A stretch of DNA of 64,000 nucleotides from Sipunculus nudus. Lineage: Eukaryota > Annelida > Sipuncula > Golfingiida > Sipunculidae. The position numbers and the translations under genes were made by a program. This document shows positions 35,680-47,525 of the stretch, in pieces. The DNA lies in assembly GCA_026874595.1 (NCBI GenBank), contig CM049311.1:47993676-48057675 (forward strand), written 5' to 3'. The number at the start of each line of letters is the position of its first letter. Position 1 is the stretch's first letter. The notes beneath the pieces are model-generated. The model was given only the letters and a program-made list of their open reading frames with translations. It made no database searches and had not been told where the DNA came from.

Positions 35680-35825
35680 AAAGGGGAAATAGAGTAGGCT
35701 CGATCTCCGATTCGGATCTATTTCAGTGACGCGGAGGTCCAACGTTCCAACCGCTTCGCCAATAAAGCAGGCTTAAATGGCCAGACAGTTAAGGCTTTGT
35801 TTCTTATGATCAGAAGCTGTTAAAT
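35680..35825 (-). repeat. Diverged relative of the TRIM LTR (solo LTR or tRNA-like fragment)
   Basis: On the minus strand, 35790-35743 reads AACTGTCTGGCC... TTGGCGAAGCGGTTGGAACG. This follows, with few gaps, the TRIM LTR order AACTGTCTCGCT... CTAGCGAAGCGGTTGGTACG. Further on come GATCCGAATC (35710-35720 region, B-box-like) and GATCGAGCC with TATTTCCCC, as in the LTR. The termini TGTTACG/CGTAACA are not preserved, so exact ends and target duplication are unknown. Confidence 0.45.
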
Positions 35826-37595
35826 TATATCTCACAAGGTCTCCTGGCCGAGTGTTAGAATCGGGTACTGATAAAATTGGACAAACGACACTGGCACTGA
35901 CCGCTGTATCTAAGTCACCCTATCGGAGCTAGTAAAACAAAAGGAGACGACATAATGGACCATCACGCATGTTTATGACGTAAAACCGGCTGCTGTGTCA
36001 TCCGCGGTTCATTTAAAAGAATCTTTTAGAAGGGGCATAGATAAAGGCTATTCCATCGATAGGGAGACAAGTATTATTGTATAACAGAAAGATGTAGCAG
36101 GAAAAGTTGGACCATCACAGAAGTTTAAAGGGATCTAATTACCTGTATATGTTAGTCAATAAACTAAATGACAAACTGACAGATGTACTGGAAGATTTAG
36201 AAGGATGGATTATGTCTGAATCAGATAAAGCTATTAACTTAGTTGTAGTTTTGACTTCAAAAATACAGTTTTTTATAATGATAATAATAAGGAGAAGAAG
36301 AAGAAATATTATAATAATAAAAAATAAATTATACTCGTGGCAAATCCACGGTTCTATATGATAAATAGTTATGTAATGAGCTGGTAGTGACTGAATGTTG
36401 CATAGTTTTATCCTGTGCTTTTCGCAGGGTCTGCTGTACATGATAAAAAGATCGCTTGTGCTAGGATTCTTCAAGAAACCCCCTTACCTTAAAAAGTCAG
36501 CTGAGAATGGCAATATAGAGGGTATACGAATTTTGCGTGAGAATGTTTTCCTTTTTTCTTTCTTTAAACAAAATAGACACGACATACTCATTGCCGGAGT
36601 GTTGGCGACTGTATATATAAAATATTTATACTGTGAAATAATTTGAAGACATTATATGTCATTTACTGTATATAAAAAGTTAAGGTTTATGAAAGATATT
36701 TTGAATAACCTGAAACTCAAAGAACATTTAAGTTGTTAATTGATGGAAGACTGGGGTATGATAATACATATCATATTTAAGTGTTGTGCACACGAAAACG
36801 CAACTAACAGCTGCCATTTTGGAAAGTCAGGCTAAGCTTTGTTGATTGTTATCAGGTTGACCGAGAACTGAATATGCTCCAAGATAATTAAACGGCAGGT
36901 ATATATCTTCCGATGCAAGTCCGTGCCAAAGAAAAAACTTTAGCAATTGGTTCGTTGCTTTGTCTTAAGTAAAATGAACGCAATTTTTCAACAACAAAAT
37001 TTGGAGAAGGTTAGCTTAAAACTGTATGAACAATTTGACTTGAGGTAGTCAGAATCAACAATATATTTTTTCTTATATACCATTATGAGAAAAGAAGGAT
37101 TCGTTTGTTCCCATGTAGAAGCCGCCCATTCGTATTCATTTGTTCTGCCACTGGCCAGGTGAATCCGGATCACTGAAGCTTGACAGTGTTTTTACATGAA
37201 AAGTTTACACTTGAACACATGACTGAAAAGGAGATTCTGTTGGAGGTTTTTAGGCCCATACTGCAAAATCTAGTTTTTAATAGAATCTCAATCAGTTTAA
37301 AGATGTACTGGAAATATATTTTCGTGTTTAAAGTCCCTGGAGATTGCTGGTCCTAATAGAAATGTGTCCACCCCAGAGATTCGTTAACGTTTTTTAGGCT
37401 TTAACAACCATTTTTTTCAAACAATCTATAAATTGCATGAACTACTGAAACCATGGGGTTTTTTTTTTGGGGGGGGGGGGTTATTGTCAATAACAATACA
37501 TACATACAAACCGGTATCCAGTGCACAATTAACCATGTGACACGTTGCTGACATTAAATATTATTTCATAACTTCCCCTTTGAAGTGATGGACTG
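35826..37595. other. No recognisable gene; short AT microsatellites
   Basis: AT-rich, with ATAATAATAAGGAGAAGAAG at about 36280-36300 and a run of T then G at about 37459-37481. Overlapping opposite frames at 36107-36361 and 36139-36474 lack motifs. Confidence 0.4.
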
Positions 37596-38367
37596 TGTAA
37601 CAGGTGTCTCTTTTGTTGTGCGCTGTTGACATTCTGTTTCGTGTTAGGCTTAAGCCCTGGGCGTCAATTGCTATGGCGTGTAGAGAGACAGCGCTCGGTG
37701 TAAAGACAGAGCGCTCATGCTAATCTGGAATGGTCTGGGCTGATGGCGCTCTATGAGCGCGTCTTGTATTGTTCTTTGGGCGCGTGTGTATTATGTATTG
37801 TTGTGTTCTTTGGATTGTTCGTGAAATAGAAGTTTCTAGGCTTTGAGGTGAGAAGCTATAAATTAGGGGCTGTGTTTAGAGCCGGGAGTGGAGAGAGAAA
37901 TATTCCAGTGGACACAGAAGAGTGTGAGTCAGTTTGTGGACCTTTTTCTGATAATTGTAGCAGTTATACAGCCCCTTTCGATATTTGTAACGGATTTTAT
38001 ATAGTCTTCAATTTGTCTTTGGGATCACTACCAGAACTTCACTTTTGGATAACAACAAACTGATTTTGTGATTGAATTGGACTGTTATTCTCTGAGATTT
38101 ATGTGAACTGTTCATCTGTATTAAACATTTTAAAGGACTTGTTGTCGCTGTGACAGGGGAGGCATCCAGGTACTGTACACTTTATTTACTATACTGTGTA
38201 ATTGTATTGATTTGCTATTGTACTGTTGTTATACTGTGTAATTGTATTGATTTAGTGTATTGTAATTTTAGGGGTTGTTCTAATAATAAATTCTAATTAT
38301 TTGTTACCAAAAAACCACTGACATCTTTATTCATTCCCCTAGACATTTCATGCTGCCAAGCGTTACA
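37596..38367 (+). mobile_element. Solo LTR (gypsy-like), probable
   Basis: A 772-bp segment begins TGTAACAGG and ends GCGTTACA, giving 6-bp inverted termini TGTAAC/GTTACA as in many gypsy-type LTRs. It contains a TATA-like CTATAAATTAGGGG (about 37856) in its first half and an AATAAA (about 38286) followed by a T/G-rich stretch, in the order expected for U3-R-U5. GCGCTC words (about 37690-37760) and two copies of ATACTGTGTAATTGTATTGA (about 38191 and 38231) lie within. Flanking GACTG and GAATC match at 3 of 5 positions, a decayed target duplication at best. The frame 37848-38063 is a by-product. Confidence 0.55.
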
Positions 38368-38469
38368 GAATCTGATTTTTTATCTCTATAACAAAATTTA
38401 TGCTCATCACGACCACGTGATCTGTTCATATTAGGTTTCGTAACTGGTATATGTGCTGCGTCACAAACA

Positions 38470-38965
38470 ACAAAATTAAATTTCCAATAACTGAAAAACC
38501 TACTTCTCCATACAGGGCCGTGTAAACATTTATATCAATTTCAATCTTGTTTTGTTTAAACCATTTCTCAATATCTATCCACAGTTTCTTTACTTTATGA
38601 CAAGTCCAGAATAAAGATAGTAAATTATCAGATTCATTTTAAAAATTCTATTCCTGAGAGTCCTTTTTCTTCCCAAATGTGAGAGGTTGCACTTTTCCTG
38701 TATGGTCAAACAAAATTCGACTAATATTAATTCCTTTTAGTTGAAGCTGTTTCCAATACACTGAAACATCTTTAATTTTAATCAATTTGTTATTCCAAAT
38801 ATTTGCTTCTCAAATCGAATATAGTCAACATACTCTCTTCGTAAAGTAATATAACCCTTTAAAATTTTATAACCTTTGGTTCTATATTGCTGTTAAGCAG
38901 CAAATCAACATTTGGACACACTGACCCTAAATAGTGTTTAAACAGCAGTTTCCATTGTCATGGCC
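38470..38965 (-). pseudogene. Antisense fragment of an L1-type LINE ORF2 C-terminal region
   Basis: Minus-strand translation in broken frames gives the sequence order of an L1 reverse-transcriptase C-terminal region. It runs through LFKHYLGSVCPN, then NIWNNKLIKIKDVSVYWKQL, then LKGINISRILFD and GKVQPLTFGKKK. The IWNN-I-I---V-Y-W/Y and GI--I-D pattern is characteristic of this region in L1/Tx1-clade elements. Several stops and frameshifts show it is dead. It is a 5'-truncated remnant lying opposite in orientation to the LINE at 41700-44703. Confidence 0.6.
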
Positions 38966-40868
38966 ACACTGAAACCATGGTTATAACTGAAAAATATTTT
39001 GAATGTATAAAAATCAACATACATGTAAACCCATAAAAAGTCGGTAGTCATGTAGCTAGTCGGAGAGTTAACCAAACTGAAAAGCCATCGCAAAAAGTCA
39101 TGTGATCTTCGTTTTGAATTAAAAACCTTTACTTCCTGTTCAGAGATGTATTGGGATCAATGGGGATTAGAGTGGACATGTGACCGCGAACTGCACAATA
39201 ACCTCTGTTGGCAGTGAGCTCGAAATACAGGAAAATTCCCATAGCGCCTCCTGGAAAAAAACGTGACAGGCGCGGAGGACCTTAAAGCACCAAAGAACTA
39301 GGGGCACCTACTGGGGGAATATTAAAATTATTAAATGTGCAGCTTAATTGAGCATAATCCAGCAAAATAAAACAAACTTGTCCTAGAAGAGCGCACCGCC
39401 GATACATGTGCCGAATTTCGAAGGCCAATTCAAGACGGAAGCAAGTAAACCTTTGTCTAGAAAAAAAATCTACTGCTTATTAATTATGTAGTCAATAATA
39501 ATAATAATAATACAATATCACTACTACTACTAATAATAATAATCATCATCATCATCAAAATAAAATTATAATAATTATAATATAATAAAAATAGTATTAT
39601 TTATAATTGTTTAATTATTATTATTATATTTATTATTATTATTATAAAAAAAGAACGTCGTTGCATTCTGGCGAGGATCTAGCCTTTATTTTTGTCGGTA
39701 ACCCGCCTAAACATTTCTCACTAAATATTGTATACATGTAACCTACACTGCCTTTAACAATCTGGATATTTTTATTACAGTCCATTACGCGACCCCTAAG
39801 TACCTGGTGTTTATAAACGTATCAGCAACAGGCGCAAAATCTCTGCCACAGACGTGAATTGGTCATGACAGAAGACTTCATCATAGAGTAGCAGATGTAG
39901 GTAGACTATATCCCTATAGCCCGTCCTTAAACTGGTACCCTCTTCCAAAATACATCACCTGACGGACTGGTCATCATTAACGGCTTGTGTCTGGTTGCTG
40001 TCTGCACTCAATTTGTCTAAACATCAGTTTGTTGTCAAACATGTGTTTGGTTCAACAGGCAGCTATCAGATAAAGATTATTTTGTTGTTAAAAAAAGGAA
40101 ACATATATCAAAAGAAACCCTTCTGGTTGCCTGACATGAAAAGTACTGTCTATTTAATCCAGTTTATAACAACTTGTTATAATTTTTTTTATTTTATTTT
40201 TTTATTTTATTTTTCATGGTGCTCATTTTTTCTGAATCCAATCTTATTTTCTCACGAAAAGCCTGTGTTTATAATTGCACAGGATGAAGTTTTCACCCGG
40301 ATGTAATTTAAAGCCTTTAGGGACGTCTTGACATGCATCATCTTTGAAAGGGTAACTTAATAACTGGTGTATCAATTCGGGTAATTTATTTAGCTATTAC
40401 ATCATTGTACTTTAAAACTTTATTAAGTTGACATCTGAAAGTACTTTCAGCTTTGTTACATATCAACTATCAATATTTCAAAACATATGTAACATGGAAA
40501 ACTTAATACCAATTAAAACATATCAGTGGAGCCAATCAAACCACTCTAGTTGACCCTACACCGAAACAAATAAAAGCACCATTCCTTAAATATTAACGCT
40601 TTTATATATTTGTCATTTCTGAATTTTACTTTTCGTTTGATTTAATTATCTATACAAAAGGTTGACCCTTTAATGTAATTCATTGCCACAACTCACGGAT
40701 CAAGAACCGATAACCAGAACTGTTTCGCCAGAGACGTGAAACAGTTACTTCATGTATCAGATTCAAAAGAGGATCCATTCTTGTTGCGCCTTGCCGGCTA
40801 CACACATGCATACTGTTCTTCTTGTACACACCTAATGAAAGTGGTACTAGGATTTCAGAAGTTTATGT
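38966..40868. other. No recognisable gene; AAT/ATC microsatellite cluster
   Basis: An AT-rich tract at about 39496-39650 contains AAT, CTA, ATC and TTA runs in inverted order. The frame 39995-40306 is mainly hydrophobic Phe/Tyr-rich sequence from a T-rich tract (about 40185-40235). Confidence 0.45.
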
Positions 40869-41593
40869 TGTAATGGACCCCTATGTATCGCACGAATGTT
40901 CCTCTTCTGCGTGGACGCCGTGGTGTTGTGAACTTCTGCAGCTGCGCCCGAACTGTTCTTCTTGATCACCCCCTACTATTAAGAACGTTGTCCGCTGGAT
41001 AATCAACTGTAATTTTTGTCACTGGCACGGGACTTACCCCATTGACAATCAACTCCTTTTTGTCCCTGCCACGGGACTCGCTTTATTTTGGACACCGACT
41101 ACAGAACAACAATTACTATTGAGAAAAGTCGCTGACTCGCTGCCTTATTGAAATAAAACCACTTTATTGCATTTTACCGCTTTTCACGAGTCCATTAAGA
41201 AGACTCGTCACTGCTCTTCAGCGAGGACTCGAGGAGATTCTTTATTTGTGGGTCGTCCTCCCCCACCAGAAACAATGGACTTTTATTTGTGAAGAGGAAG
41301 GACTTTGGTTTATTCGAATACATCCTTGTGTTACTATGGACCAGAGAATCTTCAGTTGAACATTTGAACTTCAGTTAAGTATTTATTTAGTTGCAGCCAT
41401 TTCAAGAGACTTTGTTTAATATTCGTTATGTATTAACTCTTTGATTATTTGTTGTTTAAAATATTGTAAATATATTTATAGAGCACCATTTTTTTTACTT
41501 AAATCTTGTTATGTTAATCTGAGAATATGTGTCCGAGGTTTTGTGTTATGGTTCGGCCAGTCAGATTTGCCGTGTGAAAGAGAACCGTAACAA
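40869..41593 (+). mobile_element. Solo LTR candidate (gypsy-like)
   Basis: The segment begins TGTAATGGACCCC and ends CCGTAACAA, with TATGT directly outside both ends (40864-40868 and 41594-41598). The termini TGTAATGG and CCGTAACA are imperfect inverses. It contains an AATAAA at about 41151 and two related blocks, CACTGGCACGGGACTT and CCTGCCACGGGACTCG (about 41021 and 41073). It is unrelated in sequence to the LTR at 37596. It could instead be an old 5' UTR of the following LINE; the matching flanks favour an LTR. Confidence 0.42.
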
Positions 41594-41699
41594 TATGTAT
41601 AAAATATTGTCCAGCATGAACTGGTACCCTCACTTGGTCATTGTTACATTGTTAATAACTAATTTCGAGGTAGAACTACTACTTTTCTGTTTTCTATCT

Positions 41700-44600
41700 C
41701 TTAACAGCGTAACGCAAACATCAGTGTAAGAGGGCTACAAAACCAGTTCATAAGAGGGACGGTATTTCATCTTCTAAAAACCACTTGAACAAAATTTAAT
41801 TTTCCTGCAGGAAGCACATAGTGCGCCTGAAAATGAAACGTTTTGGGCTAGAGAATGGGATATAGATATTATTTTTGAACAAGGCACCAATTCCAGCAGA
41901 GGAGTAGCTTATTTGTTACTACTGACCAAAACTACTCAAAATTCGAAATTTTCCACGAAAAAGAGGGGATTTTTAGTGGTCAAAATAAAAATTGAAGATT
42001 CAATATTTCTCCTTGTTAATGAATATTTTCCAACAAAAGATAATGTTCAGCATCAAATAGAATGGTTAAAAAGATAAGTGTGACTTTAACATAACTCCAA
42101 ATCCAGATATAGACAAAACTGGGGGACGATCAGAAAAATAGGTCAAGCAGCTAAATAGCTTAATTGATGGAAGAATATGGATTAAGCGATGTTTGGAGGA
42201 TCCTTAATAAAACTAAACGAGCTTAAACACAAATACAAAAAAAAATCCTTCTGTACTTTCAAGAATTGATCTCTGGTTGACAACACATTCACTTCTAACT
42301 TATGTGAAAACAGCTGGCATAAAACCATTTACTTTCTCAGAACACAGTAATTTTACATTATCTCTTTGTAGAAAGATGTATAGCAAGCGAGGTCCTAGTT
42401 ACTGGATATTCAATAATATGCTTCTCCGTGATGATGAATATGTAAATTTTACTAAAGAATTTATAAAGGAACTGAGAGAAGAATACAAAGGATACGAAAA
42501 TATGATTATAATTTGAGACACGGTCAAATGTAAAATACGGGGTCATACAATAAGATACTCAAAACGGAAAAGCAAAGAAAAAAAGCGCTAGAAAAGGAAT
42601 TGAATAAACAGATAAGTAGCCTTACTGCACTTATGGCTGCAAACCCAACAGATCTAACTGTACATAGCAAACTGGAATACATAACACTCAAAATAAATGA
42701 AATATATCTCACACAAACAAAGGGAGCCATTTTGCTTTCGCGATTAAAATGGCACGAAGAAGGGGAAAGGTGAACAAAATATTTTTCTATCTTTAGAAAA
42801 GAGGAATTATACAAATAAAAGTATAACAAACTTAATGTAACAAGGTAAAGAAATTTATGGTAAAGAAGAAATGTTAAGTGAATGTAGCACCCATCCGATC
42901 CCTATACACAGACGCAAGTAATCCCATATGTACAAATGGCAAATGCACTTATTATGAATCAGAAACTGCTCTAAAACTCAGTAAGTTAGAAAAAAATTGC
43001 TCGATAAACCTTTATCAAAAAGGAATGCTTAAAAGCAATAAAAGATTTTAAGGAGGGAAAAAGCTCAGGTTTTCTGTTATCTATATTAATGACAAAGAAC
43101 TACTTTCGATTGTAAAAAGACGTAGATTAATCACTCTGCTTTCAAAAAAGAATAAAGACAGGACTATTTAAGAAAAACTGGCCAACCATATCATTATTGC
43201 TTGTGGACTATAAAATTATTTAAAAAAGCTATTTCTAATCGTATTTAATCTCTTTTAAAAGCCCTGATACATACTGATCAAACTGGTTTTGTCCCGGGAA
43301 GATTTATCAGTGAAAATTTACGGAAAATTCAGGATGTCCTTAATCTTACAAAATTGAATAAATTATCCAATATTTTGCTTCTTATAGATTTTGAAACCGC
43401 ATTCGACACATTAAATTGGTCCTTTATTATCAAAACACTAGAAACCTTTGACTTTCCAACAAATCTTATAAAATGGATTAAAATATTATACAGTGATGTT
43501 AGCATCTGTATACAGAACAATGGATACTTGTCACCCAGGTTTTAAAATCGAACGCGGGGTTGCCCACACTCCCCCATTATGTGCTGGAATAACGGCGATA
43601 AAAAATTCGGGAAAACAAACACATAAATGGGATTATGATTAAAAATACAGAAATCAAAGGGCTTAGCTAGCTGACGACACAACATGTTTTGTGGCAGCTG
43701 AAACATCTGCAAAAAAATCCGATCTTATTAAAAACATTTCAATTTCATTCTGGTTTAAGAATCAATCTTTATAAAAAAATGAGGCTCGGTTAGTAGGATA
43801 GAGAGCTGGTAAGGAAGACGGAGACTTTCCAGTAAGATGGAATACGGGACCTTTCGAAACACTTGGTATAACCTTCAATGAAAATGAGGCAGAAACTGCA
43901 ATGTTTAATTTCAAAAAGAAAATAGGCTACATGAAAACGTCGCTTGATTCATTGGCTAAACGTAAGCTTATATTAACAGGGTGATTTGTAATATTTAAAA
44001 CCCAAGAAGGGTCAAAAATAGTTTACTCTATGTCGAATTTTTACATTCCAACACATCTTTTGACGCAAAGCACAATTCCTAATGAACGATTTTCTATGGC
44101 AAGGAAAACCACCTAAAATTAAACATTCGCTCTTGATAAAGCAACGAAACTAATATGGATCGACAAAAAACAGTCTCACACATCGAAACTTAATAATCTA
44201 ATTGAGTCATTCTTTTTTATGAAAATAGCATATCCATGCTAGATATTCTTAAAAGTCGCTGCTTCATATATTTGCCTGCTCAACCCTCTGATTTCTATAA
44301 AGATATTATTAATAATCTGAGAGAAATTAAACTAACACTTGTACCAAATGACGATAAGGAAATTGCAACCGAGTTTATATGGTGTAATAATCTTATAAAT
44401 ATCGAAAACAAATCACTCTTTACAAAACATGGTACAATAACTTATAATATATATGTGAATTTTTGTGACTTACAAGAGGAAACTTTGGAACATGAATTAA
44501 TAAGCTGCATCCGAATACAACTATATTGGGACCAAATAAAAACATTTCTCAAACAAAACCTATCAGAAGAAACGTTAACAGAAACAAAAAGAGCCATGTT

Positions 44601-44703
44601 ATTGGGGATAGACACAACTCATGATGTCGTTACTTACACAGTCAATTTGGCAAAATATTATATTCACATACAAAAATGTAACAATGAGGAACCTTTGTTT
44701 TAA
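41700..44703 (+). pseudogene. Decayed L1/Tx1-type LINE ORF2 (endonuclease-reverse transcriptase)
   Basis: Domain order is that of an APE-endonuclease plus reverse-transcriptase LINE. Near 41725-41810 the frame gives SVRGLQNQ and LEQNLIFLQEAHS, the endonuclease N-terminal motifs. RGVAYLL and NEYFPTKDN follow, then NPDIDKTGG at about 42100. The endonuclease end, SRIDLWLTT and SEHSNFTLSL then RGPSYWIFNN, lies in 42260-42520. The linker TKGAILLSRLKWHEEGE is near 42717. RT box A, LLLIDFETAFDTLNW, lies at 43377-43420. The YADD box is present as LADDTTCF at 43667-43690, keeping both Asp but with Leu for Tyr. The C-terminal region at 44236-44703 is open and has TLEHELISC. Frameshifts and stops break it at many points, so it is inactive. 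No ORF1 was recognised. The AT-rich 3' end is near 44890. Confidence 0.85.
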
Positions 44704-45574
44704 TTATGTTTGCAGTTCATGAAAATTAATTGGATATGGAAAAAAAATGTTTCTGTGAAAACGGTTGAAAGAAACGGTATACGATTATACATGGGCAAAA
44801 ATTCATGAGAATATAAAAAAAAATCTGTTAAGAAGAACCCTATAAGGGCCTGCCAAATCTATTAATCTATTAATAAAATATATAAATAAAAGTATTTTGT
44901 ATTGATATAATTACAGTCTTGAGGGCACGGATTCATGTCTATTGTAGTGTATCGATAATGAAATGTAGCATATATAGGTAACCAGCAAAAAATGAGAATT
45001 TAGTGAGATACATACATATGTGCGTACAAAGGTGTATGTTTCTGAAAATTCATGTGTATATTTGTATAAGTTAATATGTGAATATATGCATTTATATATA
45101 TATATATGTGTGTGTGTATGTATGTATGTATGTATGTATATTTTGGTAGTATATAAAGGTTTCGATCCATTTCCGTACATAATATAGATATAAACAAGAG
45201 TTAATACTAGGATGTGTGTATATTTATGTATAGATATGTTTCTATGGATATATTTGTACATGTGAATCTTCAACAAATGTCGCCGATGATAAAAACTATA
45301 AAAAAAATGTAAATAATACAAGGAAACTGAGACGACAAAGAAAAAAAAAGAAAAAAGTCAGCTATATGTACCATTGTATCGCTGATAAGGTCATTCTCAT
45401 ATCTTAGTTTGTAGGTAATTATAACCTCACCGTTAAAAGCAGTTGGCACGCGGTATGCAGAATAGGTAAAAGTTTGCGTGTGGTATTTAAATAGAAGGCG
45501 GTAAACTCGGCAGTGTGGGACTGGTTATGTCAAAACATAATTTATCCCGTATTAAAGAATCATATATCTGACCG
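44704..45574. other. LINE 3' flank and TG/TA-rich low-complexity DNA
   Basis: The first 190 bases are A-rich and include ATTAATAAAATATATAAATAAAAG (read in two parts), a likely LINE tail. A (TA)n(TG)n(TATG)n tract lies at about 45091-45140. The minus-strand frame 44911-45321, full of His, Tyr and Ile, is a by-product of it. Confidence 0.6.
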
Positions 45575-45765
45575 ACTTAAGTGGTCTACGGGTACAGCAT
45601 AAGGCTAAAACCTGGGAGATCGTGAGTTCGAATCTCAGCCGAGGCGGTGACATCTTTTACGGTCGGCCCCCACCCAGGAAGAGTGCTCTGAAGGATTAAT
45701 GGAGAGAGAGTGTCTAACAGTCGTAATTCACTCACAAAAAAGTGCGCCTTTCGGGGGTTCCTTTT
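45575..45765 (+). repeat. SINE family 2 copy with extended tail
   Basis: A-box GTGGTCTACGGG (45581-45592) and B-box GAGTTCGAATCTC (45624-45636) form a good tRNA-like head. Next come TTTTACGGTCGGCCCCCACC and CAGGAAGAG. At 45741-45762 the tail carries a GTGCGCCTTTCGGGGGTTCC block that is also found at 47419-47440. Confidence 0.65.
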
Positions 45766-47399
45766 TGTTCTCTCCTAGCATTTGGAATGACACACACCCA
45801 GGACCCTTTGAAGTGATACACCGAGCCTGTTCGACACCAGGATTATTGGGTGTAAGCCCCTGTCACATAGTCCGAAACTGGAATGGAATTCTGCAGATTC
45901 TTCAGCAGATTTAGCAAGCCATAAAATGAGGGAGATTATCTAATATAACTGATATATGTTTTTGGTCTATAAACAATATACAAGGTATGATGCAGGCCCC
46001 CAAGGTTGTTCAAATATATCTTAAACCCCACACATACTATTTCCATCCTAGCACAGCAGGGTCCAAAGTTGGTTTCAATCATCCAAGCTACACCTGAACT
46101 AAAACCTCCTTCTGTGCTCCAGCAGGCAGCGGTTACCGCTCAGTGAGGTACACAGGTGAACAGTGTTGAGTTACTCCACGCCCCAAGGTCACTCTCATGT
46201 TTATTTGCAACAGACTTAAGTCTAAATGGCTACATTTGTGGCACCTGCGAACAGAATGGTGTGCCAACAGAGCTGACCTCGGGCTGATGTATTGTTCCTA
46301 CAGAACAAACTGCAACAAACAACCACTATGTGTACAGGGGCTGGTCCAAATTATGTTGATCCGACCGGTGACTTAATGACCGGTGTAATCACGTTTAGGT
46401 TCAAACATGTGCTTGAAACGTAAGTATTATTAGGATCAGAAGTTTTGTAATATATGTAACTTAAAGTTATCATGATATAATTTTAAATTATCATGACCAG
46501 ACTTAAGGAATATTAATGAGTATACATGCAGTTATTTTGATTTTTTTTTATTAATTCCTAACAACATAACAATTCGATACATAGTTTTGTGAAATAGGAT
46601 TTTCATCTCGTCTCCAATAAAATAAAAGGTTACAAGAATTTACATTTTACAGATTTCAATTGAACTTTGTTCCGGGGACACCAGCTACATTTCAGTTTTC
46701 AGGATTTTGCTTCCTCTAACAAACGGAAACTTAACTCGCTGAAGATTTTTTTTTTGTTTAAAAGCGCTTATAGTATTTGGCAAAAGAGGATTTATTAAAT
46801 GGCAAAATGTATATATGTATCAGGAGTATTCATTAGCTAACCCCTTTAACCTAATTTGCTATCCTTATGAGAATAACATTTTAAAATACTTTAACCTGCT
46901 GTCACACTTCATTTTCTATTTAATACCGCCCATGGTCCCTCCATCAATTGTATAAAGGGTCTAACTCTAACCAGCAAAAATATCACTTCTGTATAATATA
47001 CGATCTCCTTTGAGGATTTGTGTAATTATCTCGGACCCCGACAGTGTAAGAATCCATTTCTCAAATGCTGTCAAAACTTGGCCTTCCTTTCCGTATCAAA
47101 GGCTTGTTACATAAAGCAGGAGGTGGGGGTCCCAGCATACGGCTATAATCGATCGCATCGCTTTGGCTGCTCAGAGTCTTATGATCTCAAATTTAAACCT
47201 TAATCGTCGTGAGGATGTCTTTTTTAAACCATGCATTTTTTTCCTACCAGCCGGCGAAGCTGGAAAAGTAAAAATACATTCTTACCCAAGGAACCTATTT
47301 GTTGTGCTAGCTTCCTTTTTGAGTGTGTAGAAAGAACCAAAATATTAATGCAGACCATAGTAACAAATAGATAGACAACCAGCTTCTGTTGCCTAGGGG
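45766..47399. other. No recognisable gene or repeat
   Basis: Moderately AT-rich unique-looking DNA. The frame 45699-45914 overlaps the SINE tail. The frame at 47018-47203 has no known domain. Confidence 0.4.
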
Positions 47400-47525
47400 T
47401 TGGTCTCCACACAGGGTGAGTGCGCCTTTCGGGGGTTCCTCGGTGGTATGACCCAGTTATTGGGACACTAACACGCCCGGGACAAGCAAGTGTAGTAGTC
47501 ACCGGGCCTAGAAACCCGGATATAA
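47400..47525 (+). repeat. SINE family 2 tail fragment
   Basis: GGTCTCCACACAGGGTGAG leads into the same 22-base block as at 45741-45762 (47419-47440, identical), but no tRNA-like head is visible upstream. The sequence continues with ACTAACACGCCCGGGACAAG and CACCGGGCCTAG up to the pearl-like array. Confidence 0.5.

Noticed and set aside
37848-38063. 71-residue plus-strand frame with Cys pairs
   Set aside because: It lies inside a probable solo LTR and lacks an ATG at its start.
37596-41593. One provirus bounded by two LTRs
   Set aside because: The two LTR-like segments differ in sequence and the interval holds an antisense LINE fragment and no gag or pol, so they are treated as two independent solo LTRs.
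44911-45321. 136-residue His/Tyr-rich minus-strand frame
   Set aside because: It translates a TATG/TG/TA low-complexity tract.
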